Assembly: GCA_916048095.2 (NCBI GenBank)
Contig: OU696570.1
Coordinates: forward strand, 5,509,518 to 5,573,517
DNA length: 64,000 bases
From: Sacculina carcini
Taxonomy: Eukaryota; Arthropoda; Thecostraca; Sacculinidae
Direction: 5' to 3'
Below the pieces are notes generated by a model. The model had not been told where the DNA came from. It searched no databases and saw only the letters and a program-made list of their open reading frames with translations. Each line of letters starts with the position of its first letter. Positions within the stretch are counted from its first letter, which is position 1. The translations under genes and the position numbers were made by a program. Positions 12,061-20,900 of the stretch are shown here, in pieces.

Positions 12061-12947
12061 GACTGGTTTGATTTAAGCTGTTTTTTAAACCACGGTTTTT
12101 TTCAAATACGATTTTTTAAAGGCGGTTTTCATAGTGAAGATTTTGAAAAAAATTGACGGCAGATCAGGGAAGGTTTAACCAAATTAATTGCTTTTTATTA
12201 ATAACTTGGTTTTAGAACTGGTCTTATGAATGATGGTTTCTTTGATGTAGTTATTGGTGTTTAAATACTTTTTTGTACATTAAATATATTTCCTCATTCG
12301 TTTTTTTCCTACACGAAAATATTGCCCATTTTTCTGGTCAGGATTACCACTCTGAATAATGCGACCCGCTTTTATTCGTAGTCTCATTAGGGACACTCAT
12401 TTTGTGTGTGTATATTCGTAGTCTTTGTGTAAATATTTGCTGTGTTTGTACTATTATATTTGCAAGTAATTCCCCAGTTGAATGAAACTTATTATTATCA
12501 AAGTTTCTGGGAGGAAAAAGGTTATGTGTAAAAAATAATAAAAATCATGCCACCTGTTGTTTTTTAAAACAGTTTCAGTTTTTAGAAGAAAAAAACGGTT
12601 CTCAAGCACAGCTTTCTTACACAATGATTAACTCAATAATTGAACGCAAAGTTGTACGGTACATAGAAGTGCAGCACAGTACCGTGCAAACAATATTATT
12701 ACGACTTTCAGACACATTATAATACTTGTATTTTGCATATTTAATGACAATTTAATTTCATAGGGTCACTTATAGGATGAATAACTCATGTCTTGATAAA
12801 AATAATTCATATAACATCCCAAATATATCATTTCAACAATTTGAATTCTTTGCATAACGCTTCAAAAAACGTGTTTTTGTCGAGTTTTTTTGGCAAAAAA
12901 CGGATTTTTATATGAAAACACTGGTTTTTAGGTCGCATCTCTAAACT
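12061..12947 (+). repeat. Interspersed repeat M, copy 1 (non-coding, AT-rich)
   Basis: About 0.89 kb aligns along its length with 34561-35460, for example around TACATTAAATATATTTCCTC and CACGAAAATATTGCCC. Its right end is GGTCGCATCTCTA, matched by GGTCACATCTCTA in copy 2 and in a third short stretch ending near 23733. The left ends are less exact. No frame is open. It may be a non-autonomous DNA element, since the right end resembles hAT-type termini, but no matching left terminal repeat was found. Confidence 0.75.
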
Positions 12948-12952
12948 CACCA

Positions 12953-13742
12953 TATAATAACGCACAGACCGCCCATTTTCTGTCGTCCGCCTCACTTAGG
13001 ACTCGCAAAAGCTAACATTGCAAGGCTTGAAATCGACAAGATGCTGAAACTCGGCAATTTACGTCCATCAGACAGCGCGTGGGCATCGACATTGCACCTA
13101 GCCTCGAAAAGAACTGGTTATTTCAGACCATGCAGAGATTATTGCGCACTAAATATCCGCACCGTTCCCGACAATTACCCGCTGACGTACCTGCGAGCTT
13201 TTTCGCTAAACTTCACGGCTGCAAAGTGTTCTCCAGGTTTAATCTGGTGTGGGCCTACCACCAGATACCCGTCCAACCGGTCTATATCTCCAAAAAAGCA
13301 ATCATGACACCATTCGGCATCTGCGAATATGCGCGAATGCCGTTCGGCTTGAGAAACGCTGGACAAATGTTTCAACATTTTATGGGCAGCGTTTTACGTG
13401 ATATTGACGGCATATTTCGTTATTTAGACGACTTGCATCGAGTTATAACGATCAACACGCATGCCTGCTCACGACTGTCATGTCTCGCCTGGAACAGCAT
13501 GGCCTGAGCGTCAACGTTGGAAAGTGCGTCATTGGGCTCCATTCAATCCCATTCCTAAGTCATCCAGTGACAACCGATGGAGTTATTCCCCCCGAAGACA
13601 AAGTGACCGCCATCCAGATCTTTCAAAGACCGATAACACAATCACAGATCCACCGTTTTCTCGGGATGGTAGCTTACTACCAACGCTTCATACCAACGCG
13701 ACTGCAAAGCTGAAGACTTTGCACGCCCTGCTCACTCACTGA
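12953..13742 (+). mobile_element. Ty3/Gypsy reverse transcriptase fragment (CsRn1-like)
   Basis: Frames on the + strand give RT blocks in order: a leader typical of the region upstream of the RT fingers (near 12960-13080), FSRFNLVWAYHQIPV (13220-13270), MTPFGICEYARMPFGLRNA (13300-13360), a YLDD box (near 13420), and the connection block IHRFLGMVAYYQRFIP (near 13650-13700). It covers RT only; no gag, integrase or LTR is attached. Fossil, several breaks. It is similar in type to E2 and F. Confidence 0.8.
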
Positions 13743-13964
13743 GCAAGGCGTTTGGAGTTACCTGTTGGATGGTGTGTTGACACTGTGGCGCCTGCGCAGA
13801 TGTAGGTCACCAACATTTGCGCATAGATCACAAACACGCACCTCACCAGCGCTCTTGCGATACGCGTCCAAGAGATGTACGTTACACGCGGACATACACC
13901 AAACTAAATCATCAGTCATCGCACACCTAATCCACCAGCCCTCTTCATTTTCAGCCTACATCTA

Positions 13965-14073
13965 TACCATTTCAACTTCAAAATGAGAATAATCAACTTC
14001 AAAATGGGAACAGTCAACTTCAAAATGAGAATAATTAACTTCAAAATGAGAATAGTCAACTTCAAAATGAGAC
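13965..14073 (+). repeat. Left terminal inverted repeat (five 21-bp units)
   Basis: Five direct units of the CAACTTCAAAATG type, matching the right end in reverse complement nearly throughout. The units are likely transposase-binding sites by analogy with multi-site ends of other transposons. Confidence 0.88.
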
Positions 14074-14401
14074 CAAGATGTTTATCGCAATATATCCAGT
14101 GAATTATTACTGAAAGTATTTTCATGACATTAGCTAAGCAAACCACAGTATAATACGAACACAAAAATATAAATAAATAAATAGATCGAAACAAAAATAA
14201 AGCATGTAAGTGTGGTACAAATACAACAATGAAATCTTATATATAATTGAGTTCCAGTAAACAATTGTGCGTATTTAAATATTGACTGCATATGTTTGAG
14301 ATAAAGCACATTTTTGTGAATGAATTTTTGTTGAAATAGTATGAAAAAATTCACAAATGTATGACAATCAATCACCTCAGTTTCAGAGATACGTATATAC
14401 G

Positions 14402-14735
14402 AAGGTTAAATAAGGTTAAATGCCTAAGTGGCAGCTGCTACACGGGAAGAAGCCGAAGCTTATGAACACACAGGCGTGCCCCGTGCAGCTCGCTGCCACC
14501 ACAGAACCGACCCTCTCCACGCTATGGCGCCACAAGGACGTAAGACGTATTAGAGAGGGCCACCTCCCCAGAATGCATGGCACAACACATGACTGATATC
14601 TGGTACCATTTACTGCTGGGTTGACAGGGGCTGTGGGATTGTAGAATTCGCCCAAGAAATTCTGCTCCGCCGGGTTTCGAACCACGGACCTCCCGCTTGT
14701 GAGGCGGGTGTGCTAACAACTGCACCACGGAGTCC
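14402..14735 (-). mobile_element. tRNA-Val-derived SINE, copy 1
   Basis: On the minus strand the element begins GGACTCCGTGGTGCAGTTG, with a box A (GTGCAGTTGTTAGCAC), an anticodon-like CAC between CCCGC and GCGGG, and a perfect box B (GGTTCGAAACC). These make a tRNA-Val-like RNA polymerase III promoter. A body of about 230 bp follows, shared with 60736-61029, and a tail with repeated TTTAACCT. It is inside the Tc1/IS630-like element. It is not a functional tRNA gene, because the acceptor end does not close and the unit continues into the SINE body. Confidence 0.9.
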
Positions 14736-14861
14736 AAAACATGATAATAACTTTAAAACTGCATTTAAATACTCATAACACTGTTTTACAGTATAAAATA
14801 TTAATATCAAGCTTAATTATTATCTGAATCATAAATCTTATTATGAAATTTCAAGATATGA

Positions 14862-14970
14862 TTAGTCAACTTCAAAATGAGAATAGTCAACTTCAAAATG
14901 AGAACAATCAACTTCAAAATGGGATAATCAACTTCAAAATGGGACTAATCAACTTCAAAATGAGACTGAA
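14862..14970 (+). repeat. Internal array of five transposon-end units
   Basis: Five units of the terminal repeat lie in the same orientation as the left end, but without the terminal TACCATTTC. The array may be a subterminal duplication, or the remains of the left end of a second copy. Confidence 0.85.
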
Positions 14971-15251
14971 ACATTGCGTTGAACTGAAAATAATAAGCTG
15001 AAGACATTTTCGAATAATTTATTATGATTTTAATGTTTTTTCACGAAATAAAATCACCGAATAAATCACCCAACACTTGATTATTTTTAATAAATTTGTC
15101 TAATAAGTGATATATTTGTGAAAAGTTCTCGAGTTTCTGCTTCAGGCCGGTTATAGCTGGAATATTGAAGGCTGACGCTGTGTTTTCGTTTCCCGCATCA
15201 CATATTTGCATTTCGTGTTTTGATATCACAGTTGTTTTTGAGCCAATTATA

Positions 15252-16313
15252 ATGAGCGGGCGTACCGTGAATTATATTAAAAAATCTGACTCCAAAGACA
15301 AAAAAATTCAAATAGTGGCTGCACATTCGTCGGGCGGTGACTGGAGGCAGCTGGCTAGAACGTTGGGAGTCGCCAAATCAACTGCTTATCGCTGGATATC
15401 TAATGAAGACCATGAAGACTCTCGTGGAGGCTCAAGGCAAAGGAAAATACATGAGGACCACATGAAGTTTATGGAAGATTGTTTGGAGCAAAACCCGCGT
15501 ATTACGCTAAAAGAAATAACGGAGAAAATTCGCCAGCAATTCAACGTACAAGTTTCTAAGGAGTGTATTCGCCGTCAGCTTGAAAAGATGCTTATCACAA
15601 TCAAGCAAATACGATTTGAACCTGAAAGGGCAAACTCAATACAAAACAAGCAGAAACGTGCAGAATATGCAAGGAGATTGTTGGAACTGCAATCCAACAT
15701 GCTCCCCGTCATATATATGGACGAAACCAACTTCAATATGTTTATTTCGCGCAATTACGGTCGATCAAGAGCCGGGTCACGATGCACGACCGTCGCAGCT
15801 GGTAGTCGTGGAGCAAACGTACATGTTATTGGCTGCATAACCAATCAAGGGCTTCTTCATCATCAAATCCGCCGAGGATCGCACAAAATCAATGATGCGA
15901 ACGAGTTTGTGCGCCAATGTCTCCAGGCGGCAAAAATAACGTTTGGCGGACCCGTGGTGCTTGTGGTTGGTAATACACCATGCCACAATCAAATTGAGCT
16001 AGTGTTCGCCGAGGACGAGTACAAATCTCATCATTTTCTACGTCTGGCTCCATACAGCCCGATGATGAATGTCATCGAGATGGTGTGGTCCCAATTGAAG
16101 AGCGAGGTGAAAAGAAAACTAACCGACCAGCTGCCAACAATTTTGACTAGCAGAAATTATGCCATTTCGCAAGCAGAACAAAGATTATCGGCATTGGAGG
16201 CGATAATTTCGGAGAGTTTAGGAAATGTGAGCGCACAAAATTGCGCCCGCTGTATTGCACACGTTCAACAACATCTCTCGTCTGCACTGGAGATGCGAAA
16301 TATGTTGTTTTAA
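15252..16313 (+). CDS. IS630/Tc1-like DDE transposase (open frame, catalytic Asp replaced)
   Basis: ATG 15252 opens a frame of 353 residues with no stops. The N-terminal third is helix-turn-helix DNA-binding sequence (LARTLGVAKSTAYRWISN, then a second helix-rich block ending CIRRQLEKM). The catalytic core follows: YMDETNFNMF (first Asp, about residue 160), VLVVGNTPCH (about residue 240) and LAPYSPMMNVIEMVW (Glu, about residue 277), with 35 residues between the last two catalytic positions (DD35E spacing). The second block is normally V-DNA-PCH, so Gly stands where the second catalytic Asp should be and cleavage activity is probably lost. An in-frame extension upstream to 15165 exists, but ATG 15252 (ATAATGAGC) matches the usual family length. 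The flanking repeat arrays are its presumed binding sites. Confidence 0.88.
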   Translation: MSGRTVNYIKKSDSKDKKIQIVAAHSSGGDWRQLARTLGVAKSTAYRWISNEDHEDSRGGSRQRKIHEDHMKFMEDCLEQNPRITLKEITEKIRQQFNVQVSKECIRRQLEKMLITIKQIRFEPERANSIQNKQKRAEYARRLLELQSNMLPVIYMDETNFNMFISRNYGRSRAGSRCTTVAAGSRGANVHVIGCITNQGLLHHQIRRGSHKINDANEFVRQCLQAAKITFGGPVVLVVGNTPCHNQIELVFAEDEYKSHHFLRLAPYSPMMNVIEMVWSQLKSEVKRKLTDQLPTILTSRNYAISQAEQRLSALEAIISESLGNVSAQNCARCIAHVQQHLSSALEMRNMLF

Positions 16314-16988
16314 TGCACCATGTACATAGATAAACTTGTTGTGTTTGTTTGAATAAATGAAAAAATGTATCTTAATTTGTCTCTCGTAATGATTTACAGA
16401 AAACAATCGCAGTATTAGTCAGAGCTGCAACTGCAAAGTCTTAAAGTCTTGAATGCAGTGACTATTAATTTCAACTTATAATTTCAACTTGCATATTCTT
16501 ACTTTGTTCCCTTTCATATATCATTCAACATGGAGTTAGCTAGCAAAAGAGAGGACATTTCAACTTAGCATGCTCATAGTTAAGTATATAGTTAAAGTTA
16601 TAATTGTTTTGTCAACAAATATCCGTATACTTGTAGTGTTATGGGTGATTTATTCCTATACATTTGTTTACTCTTATATTACGATTTATTCTTATGCAGT
16701 TATTGCTATTTGAATTAATTTTTGAAGCATATAAAATATTCCTCTACCACACAAAACAATTATTTGCTAATAAGTGCGCTAAATTGTATTCCAGATACTT
16801 AATACTGAACGCTTAAGGTTATTCTACTGGAGCTCAATTAGCTAATTCAAATTACTGTAACTTCATTGCTAAATGTAAAAAATAATGCACAGATCTGTCA
16901 TGATTATTGTATTTATTAGTTTTTATGTTTTAATACATTTTTTGTTCTTAATTAATTAAAATTATGCAAGTAAAGTCATAAAGAACAC

Positions 16989-17098
16989 GGTCTCATTTTG
17001 AAGTTGACTATTCTCATTTTGAAGTTGACTATTCTCATTTTGAAGTTGATTGTTCCCATTTTGAAGTTGATTAGTCCCATTTTGAAGTTGAAATGGTA
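16989..17098 (-). repeat. Right terminal inverted repeat (five 21-bp units)
   Basis: Reverse complement of the left end, unit by unit, ending GAAGTTGAAATGGTA followed by TA. Confidence 0.88.
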
Positions 17099-17100
17099 TA

Positions 17101-18104
17101 GTTTGCATCTGCTTGACCTCAACTGCACCCAGAGATGCGGCAGCCATCGAGGGCAACATCTGGTCCACATCCGCGTGCCCAGACCATACATGCCCCACAA
17201 CACTCGGCGATGACATACGTGCATACACACATTCCCAATCACACACACTTCACAATCACAACAATTCACACACATCACCCAATAACAACAAATCGGTGAG
17301 AACACTAGCGATGTATATAGCGCCGTCACACATACTCTTCCCCACAGAGTCCACAGAACTCACGCTGTTGCTGGCTAGTTCTGTTGAAAATAGTTGCTTG
17401 AACTTTTGTTTGGCCCATTCGTGTGATCATAAATATTAGTTGCTGCGTTTTACTAGACCTGTATCGTCGTCCGCAGGTTTCGGTTCACCCTCATTATTTT
17501 GCTGCCGCTACTGCACCTAACTGTTCATAACTATACACTGTACATAAACATACCACTACACTCACGATACACTACACTTCTTCTGCCATTTTCAATTAAT
17601 CTACCAAGATATTCCAATTCCGAAGTCCACGCCAGTATCCAAATCCAATATTTCGCTCAATGGCTTTTCAAATATTATTCATCAGAACAAAAAATCAAAC
17701 CACATTGCAGACTGTACAATTAACACAAACACAATTGCTAACCTGGTACAACCCAGTATCTCACCTCTTACCGTACTCAAGGTGGCAATTATGAAATATA
17801 ATCTATATTTTGAAAGACTGCATACAACAAAATCACGTTATAAATTGCCACCAGAATTTCAACATAATTAACCACAAAGTGTGTCATACTTTTGGAATTT
17901 GGAATCTGAACTATAGCTCCTGCTTTCATAATGACTCATAAAGTGGCGTACTTATGGACGTTGTAAATTTACTTATGGCTCCTGCTTTCATGTGATTATA
18001 AGTCATAACGCAAGAAATGAGAAATATGTCAAAAGTCCTGCATTAATCGCTCATATGTGCAAATTTGAAGTTTCTTCAAATTTGAAGTTTCATCTAAATC
18101 AGAT
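17101..18104 (+). promoter_or_regulatory. Upstream region of the host gene; no other gene seen
   Basis: There is no coding signal. The left third (17200-17330) is rich in CACACA-type sequence resembling an LTR remnant. Near the gene, TGGCTCCTGCTTTCAT-like words occur twice (around 17911 and 17976), and a perfect 14-mer, CAAATTTGAAGTTT, is repeated at 18060-18073 and 18077-18090, 15 nt before the start codon. No convincing TATA box could be fixed. Confidence 0.35.
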
Positions 18105-18162
18105 ATGAACATTCAAGCGTGGTCATTGCTCCTTGCTCTCAATATTCTGCTAGTATATTGCG
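18105..18162 (+). CDS. Host gene, exon 1: signal peptide of a secreted mucin-like protein
   Basis: ATG 18105 opens 19 codons plus one base (G), ending at a perfect donor GTAAGT (18163). The translation (MNIQAW, then SLLLALNILLVYC) is a textbook signal peptide: short polar start, hydrophobic core and small residues at the likely cleavage point. Exon 1 ends in phase 1, exactly what exon 2 needs. The exon is far too short to find by length, and is supported by the splice site, the phase and the fact that its two partners are open. The mature protein would start near Gly/Glu-20. Confidence 0.75.
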
Positions 18163-18980
18163 GTAAGTACATTGTTTTTCACTGGTTAAAATTAATTCTG
18201 TTCTTTTGTCCACCAACAAATGAACATGCTGCTAAAGTATACGAATGCTAATGTATGTGTGAAATATGTCACAGTATGTATATGCACATGCAATTTGCCG
18301 AGCTCATTAAGAAAACGTTTGATCAACTCTACAAAACACAAGTCGCCCACAACGCTCACTACACAGAGGCACGCGCATTCAAATGTCACAAGCACAACAC
18401 ACTCAGCCGACACAAGACCAGTCCAGCCTTGAAAAACACTAACTACCAGAATCCATTGTCAATCCCACCAATGACGTTCTCACAGATAACACTGACCAAT
18501 CAGCGGACAACGACACTCACTCAACCAAGAAGCACTAAGCATACAAACCTGACGAGCATAATACCAAAGCTCAAGAGTTCGATCACTGAAATACATATAC
18601 ACAGACACATAGACAACCACACACACTACGACGTACGTACATACACACATACACAAATATACCACATGCGTACACTCACCAACTACATGATTATATAAAT
18701 GGTGACAAATGTAATCACATGAATGATCTCATTTTGCTATTTCTAGCATGTCTACATATATCTTGACTTAACAAAGTGCAGATAAAAGATATAGTGCTGT
18801 TACACTCTACAGTCAACCCGCTCCTTGATATTAGATATGTCGGGGTGAGCTATAAAAAAACCAGCTGCAAGAAGGATAGATGTGTACTGTATTAGGATAA
18901 TACAGATCACTGCTCCAAATCACTGCTTAGAACATCACTGCTCCAAATGCTTAGTTCCCCTGCACCTTGGTAAAAAATAA
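18163..18980. other. Start of intron 1; no gene, LTR-like CA-rich stretch
   Basis: An open frame on the + strand at 18255-18698 is rich in His/Thr and reflects CACA/TACA repeats of the kind seen in LTRs here. No protein family is recognisable. ACTGCTCCAAAT is repeated near 18910 and 18940. Confidence 0.4.
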
Positions 18981-19072
18981 GCAGAGATATGCAGAGATTT
19001 GTCACAGAGTATGCATAGATTTGTCACAGAGTATGCATAGATTTGTCACAGAGTATGCATAGATTTATCACA
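18981..19072. repeat. 22-bp minisatellite, about four units
   Basis: Units of GAGTATGCATAGATTTGTCACA, head to tail (written in two parts: GAGTATGCATAG then ATTTGTCACA). The first unit is diverged. It lies in intron 1 of the host gene. Confidence 0.9.
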
Positions 19073-19122
19073 CAAAAATTCTGTTGAAATTCTCCAATTT
19101 GTGTTTTGTAGATCTGCGCTGT

Positions 19123-19530
19123 GTGCGTCTCGTAACTTCGCCAATTTCAATTTGTAAAAAGGCTTACGTACGCTTAAGTGGTGGCGCCAAGTAGGGCTTG
19201 GGGGTGAGTAATCTCCCTAAAATTTGTCAGCCCTGCTTATAGTGTCTTGGGTGCGTAACAGTCACTACGTTGTAAATATTTATATGACTTGTCATAGAAG
19301 CGCCATTAGCGCCGTAACTATGTACTTGGGTGAGGTGATTATGTGTAATTTTGTTATATTACATTTTTGAGTGACACGTAGCTCTTGAAGTTTCCAGGTA
19401 AGTATAAGTAAGTCATAAGATTCTTAGCGTTTGGTTTGTACGGTTTGTTTCTCTTGTGTTGTAAATATATGGGGTTATTGTTAACGCCTCTTCTGTGCTG
19501 ATGAGCCGCGACATTATATATGGTGACGAG
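19123..19530 (+). other. Candidate 5' LTR with canonical primer site (CsRn1-like Gypsy)
   Basis: This stretch of about 390 bp ends GCCGCGACATTATATA and is followed at 19521 by TGGTGACGAG, a canonical TGG-type primer site. No second LTR copy was found that matches well, so its limits are uncertain. It could be the 5' end belonging to E2. Confidence 0.4.
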
Positions 19531-19641
19531 AATTATGAACTGTGGGTTGTCATTAAATTATTGTGGGCTATTCTCATTGCAATTAGAATGGGAGTGTGAT
19601 GGAATTGGAAACCACTTGTCTATGAGCGCATGGGTTTGGTG

Positions 19642-19672
<31 letters not shown>

Positions 19673-20900
19673 ATGCGCGGCTGGTCTGTCGTGTGTTTAG
19701 GTGTGTTGGTGTTGACCTTGGTTAAGGTCAAAGGCCGGTTGTGTAAGCGTAGGGAGTTGGTGTGTGGAGCGGATAGTGTGCGGTTGTGCAGGTGTGTGTT
19801 GAGTAGGGTTGTGTAAAATCGGGTGTATTGGCTACTGCGTCTTGTTATGATCGTGTTCATCTTCATTCTCTTGTTCTGTATTTTTCGTCACTGTCATTCA
19901 TCGCTGTGCAATAAATCGCTTGTGAGAAGCGTGTGTACAATGGCAACAAGGGCGGTAAAACAACAAGCTATTTCGGCACCGACTTCAGCTCCAAAATGTG
20001 TTGCGCTCCGACATGATGAAGAGTTTCGACGGCACAGGTGATGTGATCGCATGGCTCAAAAAAGCTGAATTGGTCGCTAAGCTTACTGGAGTCACTGATT
20101 TGCAGAGTTTTGTGCCTTTATTTCTAGAGGGAGCAGCATTGGCCTTGTATCTTGAGTTGAGTGTTGAGGCTCAATCAGATTATGAGTTGATTGAGTCAAA
20201 ACTTCGAGAGGCATTTTCAAGCACTCCGGTGGATTCTTTCGTGTTATTGAAGAGTGTGATATGGCGTGGTGAGCAAGTTGATGTATATGCGAATGAAATA
20301 CGTCGGTTAGCGGGCCTGTGTGGGTTTGGAGGTGATGCATTGGAGCTCGCCGTAAAGTTGGCGTTTATCAGTGGGTTTCCAGGCAGGATCTCGGCAGGGT
20401 TGCAGGAATGTGATGTGCAACAAACGACAATGGAGGCTCTTCTCACAAAGGCTCGGATACTGGCGCGGTCGGTGGTCAGTGCTGTGGCCACTGAGCCCAA
20501 CGTCGCAGCTGACACCAGTGTTTCTGCGACAGCTCAGCGCCCTGTTGAGGGAGGTAATGGATTCGTTGGACGGTGTCTTAATTATGGAGGTCGACATATG
20601 GCTCGTCATTGCAAGAAAAATATGCCCCGGTGTTTCAAATGTGGCACAGTTGGTCACAGGGCAGTGCACTGCCAGTTGGGAAACGATGGTGGGGAAGTTG
20701 CTGCGCCAGCGGCTTCCCCCGCGATGTTGTGATGGCGCGAACAAAAGATCTTCCATACGTGACGGTTTCGACTTGCGGACGGCAAGTAAAGGCCTTGCTG
20801 GACACAGGATGTTCTACATCTATTATTTCAAGTAAATTGAGTGTTCCGAGCCACAGTGAAGTGACACGTGTTCTGACGGTGGACGGCCGTCAGAACACGT
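19531..20900 (+). mobile_element. Gypsy element E1: LTR end, primer site, gag and start of protease (fossil)
   Basis: The LTR candidate ends at 19965 (...AACAACA) and includes a (GT)n run (19646-19671) and an AATAAA at 19910. The 12-nt tRNA-Phe-like primer site follows, then gag (about 20013-20732) with a capsid-like region (SFDGTGDVIAWL) and CCHC knuckles near 20570-20670 (CFKCGTVGHRAVHC), and then protease sequence with LLDTGCSTSII near 20800. After about 20900 the sequence changes to RT of another Gypsy lineage (E2). gag and protease are of the B/C/D lineage. Incomplete and broken. Confidence 0.75.
19966..19977 (+). other. Putative primer-binding site of E1, complementary to the 5' end of tRNA-Phe
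   Basis: AGCTATTTCGGC directly follows ACA, identical to the sites of B and D but in a third frame relative to gag. See the finding on 5' tRNA ends. Confidence 0.65.

Larger units (their letters stand above)
13965..17098 (+). mobile_element. Tc1/IS630-like DNA transposon with repeat-array ends, TA-flanked
   Basis: The element begins TACCATTTCAACTTCAAAAT and ends with the exact reverse complement, with TA on both sides (13963-13964 and 17099-17100), the signature target site of Tc1/mariner/IS630. Each end is about 108 bp made of five copies of a 20-21 bp unit (TCAACTTCAAAATGRGAAYA). A third array of five units in the left orientation lies inside, at 14862-14970, just before the transposase gene. 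A SINE has inserted at 14402-14735. Total length is 3134 bp, or about 2.8 kb without the SINE. Confidence 0.88.

Noticed and set aside
14640-14735. tRNA-Val gene on the minus strand
   Set aside because: The head has boxes A and B, but the acceptor end does not close and it runs into a body shared with a second copy, so it is a SINE.
18981-19072. CRISPR-like array
   Set aside because: Head-to-tail units without spacers in a eukaryotic intron: a minisatellite. The same applies to 27246-27326 and to the transposon-end arrays.
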